51,736 nt of DNA from Candidatus Krumholzibacteriota bacterium (GCA_029262065.1 JAJDAC010000006.1:1-51736); one strand, 5' to 3'; positions 18,964 through 29,838 are shown, counted from the first letter of the stretch. Numbers and translations are program-made. The notes: generated by a model not told the origin, from the sequence alone.

Positions 18964-19766
18964 AGCTTCTGGCCATCGATATCGGAAACAGCAAGATCGC
19001 CGCGGGCCTCGTTGACCAGGGTGCAGTGGTCCAGCGGTACCAGGCGCGCTTGCAGTCCCACGGGAACAACTACACCGCTTCGGCTCCCGCCGTGGCCCAT
19101 GTCTACGATTGGTGCGCCGATCAGTTGGCCCTGGAAGAATCGGCGGGCGCGGTAGCTGGCCTGGTGGTTACGTCCGTGGTGCCCGGCGTTCTGGAAATCT
19201 GGCGGCACCTGTGGGAGGGCAAGAAAGCCACGCGGGCATTGCCGGTGCATCTCATTGATCACAAGAGTCCATTCCCTTTCGAGGTTGAGATCGTTTCTCC
19301 CGAGTCGGTGGGACCCGACCGCTACTGCAACGTGGCGGGAGCCATGTCCAAGGGATACTCCAGCGCCGTGATCGTCGATCTGGGTACGGCCAATACCTAT
19401 GACCTGTTGTCCGAAGGCAAGTTCCGGGGCGGCCTGATCGCGCCGGGCTGCGAAACCGCGCACCGAGCCATGCTCGACCAGGGAGCGCTGTTGCCCGACG
19501 TGCCGTTCACGCGGCCGCCGCACTTGTTGGGCATGGATACCCTGGGCGCGCTGCAGGCGGGGAGTTTCTTCCAGAACATGGGTGGCATCTTGTACGTGGT
19601 GCACGCGCTGCTGCGCAACTTCGGCGAGGCGCCGATCCTGGTCACGGGCGGACTGGCCGTGAAGATGGCGCCGGAGTTTCCCGTGGACGTGATCTACCAC
19701 GCCGATCTCACGCTCGAGGGAGCGGTAAGCATCGCTTCACGCGCATTCTCCAAGCAACGCCAATGA
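18960..19766 (+). CDS. coaX: type III pantothenate kinase
   Basis: The 268-residue protein carries the ASKHA phosphate-1 motif LAIDIGNSKIAAGL, the GPDRYCNVAGA segment that binds pantothenate, VIVDLGTANTYDLL (phosphate-2, with N where many have A/T) and GGLIAPGCETAHRAML. It performs the first step of coenzyme A synthesis. ATGA overlap with birA and the common birA-coaX pairing in many bacteria support the call. It is the last gene of the valS run and meets the convergent barrel-protein gene 36 bases later. Confidence 0.95.
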   Translation: MKLLAIDIGNSKIAAGLVDQGAVVQRYQARLQSHGNNYTASAPAVAHVYDWCADQLALEESAGAVAGLVVTSVVPGVLEIWRHLWEGKKATRALPVHLIDHKSPFPFEVEIVSPESVGPDRYCNVAGAMSKGYSSAVIVDLGTANTYDLLSEGKFRGGLIAPGCETAHRAMLDQGALLPDVPFTRPPHLLGMDTLGALQAGSFFQNMGGILYVVHALLRNFGEAPILVTGGLAVKMAPEFPVDVIYHADLTLEGAVSIASRAFSKQRQ

Positions 19767-19802
19767 CCATGGAACGAGACGTGGCGGGCGAGCTCGGCGG
19801 TA

Positions 19803-20561
19803 TCACCCCGCCGGCCGGCCGAGGTTGACCGTAAAGCCGATCGTGCCGCTCACGAGGTTTTCGCCCGACTTCAGGACCACATTGACAGCTGCATCGATCA
19901 CGATCGAAGGGCGCACGGCAAAACCGAAGCCCGCGACTCCCTGTACATCGCTCGAATGCAGTTCCGGTCGCCAGGTGCCCGTGGTCTCCAGGAAACTCGA
20001 CAGGCGATCACCGAGCGGTATTCCCACGGCCAGCGCCAACGCGTGGTCCACGAGCACACCGGACGACGCTGGCCGGCCGATCAGGCCCGCCTGATAGTAG
20101 GCGACGACCGAACTCGATTGGCCCGACCAGAGCGAGGTCAAGGCAAGGGATAGATCGGGAACTCCGCTACCGAGCCCGTCGTCGGCACTGGCCGTGGGCA
20201 CTTTTCCCGACACCTGATACGCCATGGTCATGGGGCCGTCGCCATCCAGGAAACGATGTCTCACGCCCACGGATACGTCGCCGATTCCGGTTACGTCCGA
20301 TGACGCTTGTTGCCACGGAGACCATCCCACGAACAGCTCGGTACTGGGCCCCGAGCCCCATTTCAACGCCAGCGGAAGGCCGGCGCCGTCGGCGTCGTCG
20401 GCAAGGTAGCCCGCTTCCAACTCGAGCGTCCCCGCGGCGGTCGTGTTGGGGTCGGACGAGAACGAGGGTCGTTGCGGTGTTACAGGTTCGGCGGCGGACA
20501 CGGGGTGCCACGCGGTGGCTACCGCCAACCACGTCAGCAAGATCGTACGGGTCGGTCTCAT
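19803..20561 (-). CDS. exported, probable outer-membrane beta-barrel protein
   Basis: Signal peptide TILLTWLAVATAWHPVSA is followed by about 230 residues of alternating beta strands: GTLELEAGYLADD, STELFVGWSPWQ, GIGDVSVGVRHRF, MAYQVSGKVPTAS, SSVVAYYQAGLIG, VAGFGFAVRPSIVIDAA and LVSGTIGFTVNLG. The pattern resembles transporter-like barrels of the phenol MetA-pathway group. ATG 20561 is preceded by AAAGG; the longer frame to 20582 lacks an SD. It lies downstream of mgtE on the same strand. Substrate unknown. Confidence 0.7.
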   Translation of the reverse strand: MRPTRTILLTWLAVATAWHPVSAAEPVTPQRPSFSSDPNTTAAGTLELEAGYLADDADGAGLPLALKWGSGPSTELFVGWSPWQQASSDVTGIGDVSVGVRHRFLDGDGPMTMAYQVSGKVPTASADDGLGSGVPDLSLALTSLWSGQSSSVVAYYQAGLIGRPASSGVLVDHALALAVGIPLGDRLSSFLETTGTWRPELHSSDVQGVAGFGFAVRPSIVIDAAVNVVLKSGENLVSGTIGFTVNLGRPAG

Positions 20562-20604
20562 TCGGATGCCTTTCTCAAGCACAGGTTGCGTACCGCCGGA
20601 TCCG

Positions 20605-21969
20605 CTACGCGGTCAGCTTCGTGAGCATCAGGGTGGCGAATCCCAACACCAGGAGAAACCCACACATGTCGGTCACGGTCGTCAGGACTGGACCCGAGGC
20701 GAGGGCAGGATCGACGTTCCATCGTTTGAGCAGGAGCGGCACGGCGCCGCCGATGGATACGGAAATTACTGTGTTCAAGGCGAGCGCAGACCCTACGACC
20801 AATCCCAGATAGACATTGCCCTGCCACAACCAGGCCGCAACCGCGACGAACAGACCCAGAACCGTTCCGTTGATCGCGCCCACGGTCACTTCTTTGCCCC
20901 ACACCCGCAATGCCTCGTTGGGCTCGATCAGACCAAGGGACAGTTCTCGAATCGACACGGCCACGGCTTGATTGCCCGAACACCCGCTCATATCCGATAT
21001 GATGGGCAGGAACACCGCGAGTGCGATCACCGCGGTCAGTGTGTCCTGGTACAACGCGATGATGCTCGCGGCCAGGATGTTCAGGCCGATGTTGACCGTA
21101 AGCCAGGCCAGCCGTCGCCGGCAGCGTTTGAGGATGGGCATGGTGCGGAGTTCTTCGCCACCTACGATGCCCTGCGACTTGAGGTACTCGCCGTCGGCCC
21201 GGTCGGTCAGGGCGGCATCCACGTCGTGCCGCTTTACCACTCCCAGCAAACGGCGTTCGGCGTCTACCACCGGCACGCCCAGAAACTCATGCTCGTCGAA
21301 GAAGTCGAGGAGGTCGTCGACGGAGTCCTGATCTCTCACGAACAGCGGTTCGGAGAGCATGACGCTCGAGATCGGGGATTCCGGCAATGCCAGTAGCAGG
21401 CTACGCAGTCGGAGTACGCCGACCAGGACTCCGGTGTCGGAGACGACGTAGGAGTACTGGATCTCGTAGTCGACATACTTGTCGCCCCCTTCCTGCAGGT
21501 GGGCGATGACTTCGGCTATGGTGTTCGTTTGTTTGAATCGCAGGACCTCGGTGACCATCAGGCCGCCAGCCACATCGGGCGCGTAGCTTGAGAGATTCCG
21601 CAGATCCGCGGCCTGCTCGGGTTCCATCTCCGAAAGGATCAACTCGGCGCGGTTCGTTTCGATCGCAGCCAGGATGTCGGCCTGCTCATCGCTGGGAAGT
21701 TCGGAAACGATCGCCGCGGCCTGGGCAACGGACAATCGTTCCACCAGCTCGGCGGCCTGCGCGTCGGGGACCTCGTCGAGGACCTCCGCGGCGTCAATGG
21801 CGTTCAAGGTGGTGAGAATACGGTTTTGCTCGGTGGCCGAAAGGTGCGACATGGCCCGCGCTACTTCGGTGCCGGTCAAGTCGTCCAGGAGCGACTGAAG
21901 TCCGACGCGATCTCCTCGCGCGGCCAGATCGTCCATTTGACGCCACGCGCCGGGTGATGCATTCGACAT
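20605..21969 (-). CDS. mgtE: magnesium transporter MgtE
   Basis: The 454-residue protein has normal MgtE length and order. The N domain of helical superhelix repeats (about 1-130) includes LSATEQNRILTTLNAIDAAEVL and LPSDEQADILAAIETNRAELILSEM. Two CBS domains follow (about 135-255), including VSDTGVLVGVLRL and FLGVPVVDAERRLLGVV. Five membrane helices at the C-terminus include the pore region ISDMSGCSGNQAVAVSIRELSLG with its metal-coordinating Asp. It imports Mg2+ (and Co2+) and is gated by cytoplasmic Mg2+. ATG 21969 fits the family N-terminus; upstream codons run into the neighbouring gene. No M-box riboswitch was recognised. Confidence 0.94.
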   Translation of the reverse strand: MSNASPGAWRQMDDLAARGDRVGLQSLLDDLTGTEVARAMSHLSATEQNRILTTLNAIDAAEVLDEVPDAQAAELVERLSVAQAAAIVSELPSDEQADILAAIETNRAELILSEMEPEQAADLRNLSSYAPDVAGGLMVTEVLRFKQTNTIAEVIAHLQEGGDKYVDYEIQYSYVVSDTGVLVGVLRLRSLLLALPESPISSVMLSEPLFVRDQDSVDDLLDFFDEHEFLGVPVVDAERRLLGVVKRHDVDAALTDRADGEYLKSQGIVGGEELRTMPILKRCRRRLAWLTVNIGLNILAASIIALYQDTLTAVIALAVFLPIISDMSGCSGNQAVAVSIRELSLGLIEPNEALRVWGKEVTVGAINGTVLGLFVAVAAWLWQGNVYLGLVVGSALALNTVISVSIGGAVPLLLKRWNVDPALASGPVLTTVTDMCGFLLVLGFATLMLTKLTA

Positions 21970-22018
21970 CGTGTACCGCCGGTTGGTTGGAGTGGGGCTC
22001 GCGGGTTCGCGCCGGTCG

Positions 22019-23008
22019 CTAACCCTCGATGCTGGCGACGTGGGCGATGGCTTCGCCCAGGTTGACCATGGCGTGGTCGAGCTGGCCGATGACCATCCCC
22101 TCAATGGGGGACCGAACGATCGAGTCCTTGGCACTCAACGATTCGAAGACCACCGCCAGTTCCTGTCCTTCTTGCACGCGGTCGCCCAACTCGACCGACA
22201 TCTGGCAAAGGCCACCGCGCCGGGAGCGGGCCCATGTCGATTGCCTCGACAGGCAGGTGGGGGTGGCGGGTACGACGTCCTGGTCGATCATCTGCAGATG
22301 TTTCAGGACGCGTCGGGTTCCTTCGACACCTGTCCGAATGGACTTGCGGTCGAAGTGGTGGGCGGCCCCCGCCTCGAACAGGAGGGTAGTAATGCCCAGT
22401 CCCACCGCGGTATCGCGCAGAGACCCGCTGCGGTGTTTCGAATTGAGGATGATCGGCGGAGCGAATACCTCCGCCAGTTCGCGTGTCGGGTTGTCGTCGA
22501 GCTCGCAACGGAGTTGTGGCAGGTTGGCTCGTCCACCCGAGCCGGTGTGGAAATCGATTCCGTAGTTGCAGTGGCGCACGATTTCATTGACGAACAAATA
22601 GGCAAGGCGCGAGGCCAGCGACCCGCGTTTCGATCCGGGAAACGACCGGTTGAGGTCACGGCGATCGGGAAGATACCTGGATCCAATGACCAGTCCGAAC
22701 ACGTTCACGATGGGCACGGCGAGCACGGTACCGCACAGCTCCTTGGCGTCCAGCCGGCGCACGACTTCGCGAATGATCGCGATTCCGTTGAGTTCATCTC
22801 CGTGTAGTGTGCCACTCAGCCAAATGGTGGGGCCATCGCGGCGCCCGTGGATGACCGACACGGGGAGCGTGAGCCAGGTTCCGGTGGGAAGCCGGGCCAC
22901 GGGAATGTCGACTCGGCCCTCCCGTCCGGCCAGGACCTTGGTGCCTGCGATCTCGATCGGGTCGCGTTCAATCTTGGATTTGGGGGTCTTTCGCGCCACT
23001 GTCGACAT
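22019..23008 (-). CDS. succinylglutamate desuccinylase/aspartoacylase-family zinc hydrolase
   Basis: The 329-residue protein has the zinc site GTLHGDELNG (H69, E72) and the third ligand in YGIDFHTGSGG (H153). RRDLNRSFPG binds substrate, and a Glu in LLFEAGAAHHF sits where the catalytic base lies. The C-terminal 80 residues resemble a biotinyl/lipoyl-like sandwich (VELGDRVQEGQELAVVFE, IRSPIEGMVIGQ-like). Members remove acyl groups from amino acids. In many genomes this subtype is next to rimK and a RimB-like protease; here the RimB-like gene is 160 bases upstream but rimK is absent. ATG 23008 has AAAGGA directly against it, so the start is not certain. Confidence 0.85.
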   Translation of the reverse strand: MSTVARKTPKSKIERDPIEIAGTKVLAGREGRVDIPVARLPTGTWLTLPVSVIHGRRDGPTIWLSGTLHGDELNGIAIIREVVRRLDAKELCGTVLAVPIVNVFGLVIGSRYLPDRRDLNRSFPGSKRGSLASRLAYLFVNEIVRHCNYGIDFHTGSGGRANLPQLRCELDDNPTRELAEVFAPPIILNSKHRSGSLRDTAVGLGITTLLFEAGAAHHFDRKSIRTGVEGTRRVLKHLQMIDQDVVPATPTCLSRQSTWARSRRGGLCQMSVELGDRVQEGQELAVVFESLSAKDSIVRSPIEGMVIGQLDHAMVNLGEAIAHVASIEG

Positions 23009-23167
23009 TCCTTTGCAAAGAACTGGATGATTGTGCCCGATCGGCGGCGCCAAATACTGGTCCCCGGCCGCTATGTTCCTTCCGCAATATGCAAGTGGTC
23101 AGAATGCCACTGCATCGGTGCCAGTGGCCAGAAGAATCAACTCCCGTGGGTTGGCGATTTCCTTGGC

Positions 23168-23635
23168 CTAGGCTGGTTTACGTCGGCGCTTCTTTTTCTT
23201 CGGCTTCAGGTGGCGACTGACCAGGTAGGACTGGCTCGGGTCGATGATGCAGCGTTTACGGATGGCCTGTCGCCCCAGCAGCATCCGAAAGCCCATGGTG
23301 TCGCGAGACGTCAGGGTCAATTCGATCGGCCACCGGCCTTCACCGATGACCGCATCGACCAAAATGATCGGCCGCATCTCGCGTTTGCCGTTGGAGCTGC
23401 GGATCCAGCGCTCGTCATGCAGTGGCGCCTCACAGATCACGGTGGTCTTGATGTCCCGTTGCAGGGGGTGCACCGTGAAGCGGACGATTGTTTGTGATCC
23501 GCGTTGGACGGTCTCGACGTCGAACGCGTGCAGGCTGGAGGTTCGCGCCCCGGTGTCGACCTTCGCCTTCACCTTCTCGATGCCCAGATCGGGAAAGGCG
23601 ATCCACTCGCGCCAGCCAATAGTCGGAATCTGCAT
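23168..23635 (-). CDS. RimB-like retropepsin-fold protease (PF05618 type)
   Basis: The 155-residue protein carries KVDTGARTSSLHA (Asp27-Thr-Gly), the signature of the family once called ATP-dependent zinc protease and now known as a retropepsin-like aspartic protease. MGFRMLLGRQAIRKRCIIDP and a very basic tail (KPKKKKRRRKP) follow. RimB removes or trims glutamate tails added by RimK to ribosomal protein S6. Location beside the AspA/AstE-type hydrolase is typical. The usual third member, rimK, is not between or beside them. The first ATG is well placed at the start of the conserved region. Confidence 0.85.
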   Translation of the reverse strand: MQIPTIGWREWIAFPDLGIEKVKAKVDTGARTSSLHAFDVETVQRGSQTIVRFTVHPLQRDIKTTVICEAPLHDERWIRSSNGKREMRPIILVDAVIGEGRWPIELTLTSRDTMGFRMLLGRQAIRKRCIIDPSQSYLVSRHLKPKKKKRRRKPA

Positions 23636-23777
23636 GTCGTCCTTACCGCACGGGTCAAACGGGCTTGTAGTCTACTGTACTCGAAGGAATGTAGCAGAAG
23701 GTGGCGCGCCTTTCGAAGCGGTAGATCGCGTCATCGTGTATGGTCACCGAAACGACTCAGATAAGGGAGCGAACGAC

Positions 23778-23993
23778 ATGTTGAAAGTAAAGTTGGCCCT
23801 GGCGATGGTTTGCCTGCTGCTGCTCGTAGTGGTGGGGGCTCAGAACTCCGACGTAGTGCAGGTGCAGTTCCTCACCTGGCAGGGGGAGATCTCGTTGCTT
23901 GCCCTGATCTTCCTGACCGCCGCCGCGGGGTGCCTGATCGGCTTTGTGCTGGCGAAGCTCCCCGGCCCGCGCCCGAAGAGTCCAGTGGGCTGA
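23778..23993 (+). CDS. LapA/DUF1049-type small membrane protein
   Basis: The 71-residue protein has two membrane helices, LALAMVCLLLLVVVGAQN and SLLALIFLTAAAGCLIGFVLA, separated by VVQVQFLTWQGEI. This N-S-x-x-V-x-V-x-F-L pattern is the hallmark of the LapA family, which assembles with lipopolysaccharide-handling proteins in some bacteria. GGGAG lies nine bases before ATG 23778. It is a single plus-strand gene in a divergent gap and is convergent with the MscS gene (10 bases between stops). Confidence 0.85.
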   Translation: MLKVKLALAMVCLLLLVVVGAQNSDVVQVQFLTWQGEISLLALIFLTAAAGCLIGFVLAKLPGPRPKSPVG

Positions 23994-24003
23994 TGTTCCA
24001 ATT

Positions 24004-26238
24004 TCAAGCACTGCCGGGAAGTTTCGGCTTGCCTGGTCCCACGACCCGGACCTCCAGCGGCGCTACCGTATCCAGGTGAACGTCGCGCTGCGGGAACGCG
24101 ATGACCAGTTCGTGCTCGCGGAACAGATCGTCTATGCGGAAGCGAACCAGGCTCTGGGTGGTTCGCGTTTCCATGGGTGATCGCGCCTTGACCCAGAAGT
24201 GAACCCGGAAATTCAGCGAGTTGTCGCCGAACTCCTCGAACACGATGACCGGTGCCGGCTTGGACAACACTTTGGGTTCTTCCTCGACGACCTGCCTGAT
24301 CAGTTTCTCGACCAGCCGGGTGGGCGATCCGTAGATCACGCCCACCACCACGCTGGTTCGGATCAGGTCATCCGAAAGCGTCCAGTTCACCACGTTGCTT
24401 TCGAGAAAGAAACTGTTGGGCACCACGATGTGTCGGCCGTCGGTCGACCGGATCTGCGTGCTGCGGGCACCGATTCTCTCGATGATTCCGTGGTTCCCGT
24501 CCACCTCGACCAGGTCCTGGGCGCGGACCGGGCGTTCGAACATGAGGATGAGACCACTGATGAAATTGTTCATCACGTTCTGGCTGCCAAAGCCCAGTCC
24601 GATGGCCAGCGCGCCGCCCAGCACGGTGAAGGCGGTCAGGGGAAAGTGGATGGCGCGCAGCGCCATCAGGGTGAACGCTACCAGGAGCAGATAGAAGGAG
24701 ATGGTCTGGACCGCCTGCGCCGCGCCCGGGTCGAGCGAAAAGCGCTTCTCGCACAGGGTGGCCAGGGCCGAGGAACCGCGACGCGAGAAGTACAGGCCCA
24801 CCACGAACAGCGCGAAGGCCAGGGCCAACGAGCCTACGGTAATCGGCGCGTCATCGACGGATGTGAGCTCGTGACTCCAGGCGCGTTTGACCGCGCCCAT
24901 GAACGCTCCCGCGTATCGCCGCAGGTCGAAGCGGTTGGCGTCGAAGCGGATCTCGGCCAGAACGCGCTCGGCTAGCCGGTGGTCGAAGTTCAGGGCCGCC
25001 AGACCTTCTCGTTGCGTCGTTCGTAGGCGCCGCAAGGCTTCGGCCTGCAGGTCCAGCGAAGCGCGCAGGTCCGAGTCCGGTGTTTCTTCGTCGATCTGTT
25101 GTACGACCGTCGCGAGACGGCGCTCGAGGTCGGTGAGGTTGCCCTCCAACAAAATGCGATTTTCCACGAGTGATCGTATTGCCGACTCTGTTTCGCGTTC
25201 CCACTGCGAGACCATTGCGCTCGACCGTTTGGTCTTGAGCACGTCGTTCCACCGCTGCCATAGGTCCCGCCGCAGTTCCAGGCGCTCGATCTGCCCATCG
25301 AGGATGTCGATCTCGCGCGCCACGGCGTCACGTCGTGCGGCCATGGCTTCGGCGATCCTGACCAGTTCGCTGGCGGGTTGAGTGAGCGACGCAACCGCGG
25401 ACCGTGCCGCGGACGCCTGCAGGTCGGCGCTTACCAGGCGCCGAGCGACGACTTCACGGGCCCGTCGCAATTCACCTTCTCGCGCCGCCAAGGCGGCCGA
25501 GTCGGCGGTGGGATCCGCTTCGTCCTTGCGCAACGCTTCCTTGACGCGCCGTATACGACTCTCGAAGACAGTTGCGACTTCGGCGTTGTCGAGTCGGCGC
25601 TTGGCGGTCCTGGCCTCGAGCGTGCGCAGGTTGAGTTCCTCGCGGGCGATCTCAGCATTGAGTTCAGCCGTGACCATGTCCCGGGCTGCGGCCGGGTTTT
25701 CTTGCGTCTGACCGTCGATCTGCGCGCGCACCGCCCGTCGCGCCCGTTCGGCCGCGTCCAGAGCGGTCTTTGCCGCATCGAGGGCGGTTCGACGCTTCTT
25801 CAGATCTTCCTCGAACTGGGCCCGGTTGGAGTTCGCGCTTTCCTGCGACTCGTGGAGGGCGTTCAGGCCCGACACCGACGGCGGTGCCTCGATGGTCGGT
25901 TTCGCGTCGACCGACTCGGCGGGCTTGGCCAGTGCTTCCTGCTCGCTCAGCAGGAGTTCGATGCGCAGAAGTCGATCGCGAACCGCGGCATCGTGTCGGG
26001 CGCGCGCGGTATCGGTTGCCCCGGTCGAGACTCCGAGGTCGACCAGTCTTCGTCGTAGCGATGCAAGCCGAGCTTCGATCTGGCTGGGGTCAATGGGCGC
26101 GGGTTGATCGGCCACGGGTTCGCTGCTGCCCGGTAGTTGCAGGGGTGATTGGGCGTTGGCGTCCGCCACTCGCCAAGATGCCTGCGGGCATGTCGACGCC
26201 AGCAGCAGCAACACCAGCACGAACCACAGCGTTTTCAA
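24004..26238 (-). CDS. large MscS-family mechanosensitive channel with periplasmic coiled-coil domain
   Basis: The 744-residue protein opens with a signal peptide (KTLWFVLVLLLLASTCPQ), then about 400 residues rich in charged heptads (KKRRTALDAAKTALDAAERA, LNLRTLEARTAKRRLDNAE), a periplasmic coiled coil as in MscK/YbdG-type proteins. Membrane helices follow (SLALAFALFVVGLYF, AVQTISFYLLLVAFTLMALR). The MscS pore and beta domain is GGALAIGLGFGSQNVMNNFISGLILMFERPV, then VPNSFFLESNVVNWT. It releases solutes on hypo-osmotic shock. The start is TTG 26238, which overlaps the DUF21 gene's stop by four bases, so the two are coupled. Confidence 0.9.
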   Translation of the reverse strand: MKTLWFVLVLLLLASTCPQASWRVADANAQSPLQLPGSSEPVADQPAPIDPSQIEARLASLRRRLVDLGVSTGATDTARARHDAAVRDRLLRIELLLSEQEALAKPAESVDAKPTIEAPPSVSGLNALHESQESANSNRAQFEEDLKKRRTALDAAKTALDAAERARRAVRAQIDGQTQENPAAARDMVTAELNAEIAREELNLRTLEARTAKRRLDNAEVATVFESRIRRVKEALRKDEADPTADSAALAAREGELRRAREVVARRLVSADLQASAARSAVASLTQPASELVRIAEAMAARRDAVAREIDILDGQIERLELRRDLWQRWNDVLKTKRSSAMVSQWERETESAIRSLVENRILLEGNLTDLERRLATVVQQIDEETPDSDLRASLDLQAEALRRLRTTQREGLAALNFDHRLAERVLAEIRFDANRFDLRRYAGAFMGAVKRAWSHELTSVDDAPITVGSLALAFALFVVGLYFSRRGSSALATLCEKRFSLDPGAAQAVQTISFYLLLVAFTLMALRAIHFPLTAFTVLGGALAIGLGFGSQNVMNNFISGLILMFERPVRAQDLVEVDGNHGIIERIGARSTQIRSTDGRHIVVPNSFFLESNVVNWTLSDDLIRTSVVVGVIYGSPTRLVEKLIRQVVEEEPKVLSKPAPVIVFEEFGDNSLNFRVHFWVKARSPMETRTTQSLVRFRIDDLFREHELVIAFPQRDVHLDTVAPLEVRVVGPGKPKLPGSA

Positions 26239-27299
26239 TGCGAGGCCTCTTTTCTCCGTCGGCTGGTTTTCGTTGCGTTCTGTCGCTTCACGATTCCCCG
26301 TAGGAGTCGCCCGAGCAGGTCGGCCCCCGTAATGATCCGACGGTGTGTTCCCCAGAGCAAGATAAGGTCGTGGTCGATCACGTCGTCGTCGTCGGATTCT
26401 GGATCGACCGAGAGCAGGCGGATGACCGTGCCCAGCGCCGTTTTCGGGTCGTCGACCACGAGCGGCCGGTGACAGAACGTGTAGGGATCAGAGGGGGTCT
26501 CCGAGAAGATCGCATCGCGTAGAAAGGCGTCGGCGTCGAGCACGATGTGCGGAACGTCGGCCTGGTCGGTTATGACCACCCACTTGTGACCACTGGCCTG
26601 CACGCGGCGTAGGAATTCGTCGTTGGCATCGGTTGCGAACGTCGGGAACAGCGGCAGGTCGAGTGCCGTGGGCAGAGTGATGACACTGTTGGGATCGATC
26701 GATTCGCCTTCTTCGCCCACCGTGCGGTCATCGAGAACCAGGAAGTTCAGTGCCCCCAGGCCTTCGTGATGGTCCAGGTCGGCGTCGTCAGCGACCATGT
26801 GCTGCCGAATTACTTCCCGCAGTTCACGCTCGCGGAAGTAGGAGATTTCTTCGGTGCCCAACCACTTGTCGAGCACCATGGCCGTGGGCTTGGCCACGAC
26901 GTAGAGAACGCGCTGATAGAAACGAATGAACGGCGTCAGTCGTGCGCCCACGCGCATCGCGTTGCGCGAGAAGTAGGCCTGCGGAAGGATCTCGCCCACG
27001 ATCGTGATTCCCACCGCCGAGAACAGGAATGCTCCGACGCCGAACATGACCGAGTCCGACAGCAATGTGAGCAGTACGTTGGAGCCGACGTTGCCCCAGA
27101 GAATCGTGGTCAGCAGCAGGTTGCTGTCCTGGCGCAACTTGAGGATGCGGTCGGCCCCCTGGTTTCCCGACTTGGATTCGACCTCCAGCTGAAGTCGGCT
27201 GAGGCCCAGAAGCGAGAGGTTCAAACCCGAGAAAAGTCCCGAGTGGACCAGGCACACTGCGATGGCGATCCACGTGAAGGTGGGATCGTTCATGGGCAT
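26235..27299 (-). CDS. DUF21/CNNM-like membrane protein with CBS-like region
   Basis: The 354-residue protein has a DUF21 domain (GLFSGLNLSLLGLSRLQLEVESKSGN, LWGNVGSNVLLTLLSDS, FSAVGITIVGEILPQAYFSRNA) characteristic of CNNM/CorC Mg2+ or cation exporters. Cytoplasmic segments resemble CBS modules (DDANDEFLRRVQ-like, KWVVITDQADVPHIVLDADAFL). The C-terminal CorC domain is missing. ATG 27299 and 27293 are both possible. It overlaps the MscS gene by four bases. A cation or osmotic-stress role shared with MscS is inferred. Confidence 0.82.
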   Translation of the reverse strand: MPMNDPTFTWIAIAVCLVHSGLFSGLNLSLLGLSRLQLEVESKSGNQGADRILKLRQDSNLLLTTILWGNVGSNVLLTLLSDSVMFGVGAFLFSAVGITIVGEILPQAYFSRNAMRVGARLTPFIRFYQRVLYVVAKPTAMVLDKWLGTEEISYFRERELREVIRQHMVADDADLDHHEGLGALNFLVLDDRTVGEEGESIDPNSVITLPTALDLPLFPTFATDANDEFLRRVQASGHKWVVITDQADVPHIVLDADAFLRDAIFSETPSDPYTFCHRPLVVDDPKTALGTVIRLLSVDPESDDDDVIDHDLILLWGTHRRIITGADLLGRLLRGIVKRQNATKTSRRRKEASH

Positions 27300-27544
27300 C
27301 TGCTCTTTCTATGGAGGGCATGTGGTTCTCGGGCTGGCGAAGGGGTGCTTCGACGGTCCGCTGCGCGCTAGGGCAAGCTATCACGTCTAGACACTTCGGC
27401 CCCGCGCCTAGTCACATTGGTCACCAATTCGGGCGGAACCGGCACAATGGAGCCATTTTCGCCTTTTGTGCGTATGTGTTCCGAGGTGCTAACACCCATA
27501 TATGGCTTCCACTTGAGTCTAAAGTTGGCAATCAACAAGGGGGC

Positions 27545-27572
27545 TTGCCAAAACCCGGATCGTTGCTATATT
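27545..27572 (+). promoter_or_regulatory. sigma-70-type promoter of groES-groEL
   Basis: TTGCCA (27545-27550), a 16-base spacer and TATATT (27567-27572) lie about 100 bases upstream of groES. The rest of the gap from 27300 holds the 13-base palindrome ATTGGTCACCAAT at 27416-27428 and no gene. No CIRCE element (TTAGCACTC-N9-GAGTGCTAA) and no clear sigma-32 promoter were found. Confidence 0.6.
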
Positions 27573-27586
27573 CCCCCGCGCAGTTG

Positions 27587-27607
27587 GCGGAGTCGACCCG
27601 ACTCTGC
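27587..27607 (+). promoter_or_regulatory. palindrome just downstream of the groESL promoter
   Basis: Arms GAGTCG and CGACTC (27590-27604) with outer GC pairs sit about 15-35 bases past the -10 box. This is the place expected for a repressor operator in a chaperone operon that lacks CIRCE. It could also be an mRNA hairpin. Confidence 0.35.
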
Positions 27608-27668
27608 TGAAAACGATTTTCAACGAGGGCCAAGCCCCTCACGCACAGTCGAATTACAGGAGGAATCC

Positions 27669-27962
27669 ATGGCAGGCAAGGCCAAGATCAAGCCCTTGGG
27701 CGATCGAGTACTGGTAGCCGCGTTGGAGGCTGAGACCAGCAAGGGCGGCATCATCATTCCCGACACGGCCAAGGAAAAGCCGCAGCAGGGCAAAGTAGTA
27801 GCCGTTGGTCCGGGCCGTCTGACGGATGCAGGCGAGCGCCTCAAGCCCGAGGTCAAGGTGGGCGACACCGTTCTGTACGGTAAGTACAGCGGTACCGAGG
27901 TCGAGCACAACAGCGAGGACTATCTCATTCTTCGTGAGACCGACATCCTGGCCGTCCTCTAG
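27669..27962 (+). CDS. groS: co-chaperonin GroES
   Basis: The 97-residue protein has the full GroES layout: [17 protein letters not shown], the mobile-loop region [26 protein letters not shown], and the C-terminal [34 protein letters not shown]. It caps the GroEL cage. AGGAGG at 27658-27663 is six bases before the ATG. groEL follows 86 bases later on the same transcript. Confidence 0.98.
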   Translation: MAGKAKIKPLGDRVLVAALEAETSKGGIIIPDTAKEKPQQGKVVAVGPGRLTDAGERLKPEVKVGDTVLYGKYSGTEVEHNSEDYLILRETDILAVL

Positions 27963-27997
27963 GAAACAACTAGGAAACAACGAGCCCGTTCCGTTAG

Positions 27998-29689
<1,692 letters not shown>

Positions 29690-29794
29690 CGCGCGAAACT
29701 CGAGAGATAGGGCGCCCCGGTAGAACGGGCGCGCGCTATCTTCTCTTCGCGCGGGTGAACCTGGGTGTACCCGGGTGCATGCGCTGGATAGAGG

Positions 29795-29838
29795 AAGAGC
29801 CCGCTTCAGTCGAAGCGGGCTCTTTCGGAATTTTTTTG
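29795..29838 (+). terminator. intrinsic terminator of groES-groEL
   Basis: GAGCCCGCTTC (29797-29807), a four-base loop and GAAGCGGGCTC (29812-29822) form a perfect stem, extended by flanking AA/TT pairs and followed by TTTCGGAATTTTTTT. The same 11-base stem recurs at 47304-47330. Confidence 0.9.

Noticed and set aside
21970..22018. Mg2+ riboswitch (M-box) before mgtE
   Set aside because: The gap to the upstream gene is under 50 bases, too short for an M-box.
27430..27660. CIRCE operator before groES
   Set aside because: Only a partial resemblance (GAGGTGCTAAC) was seen; the second arm is missing.
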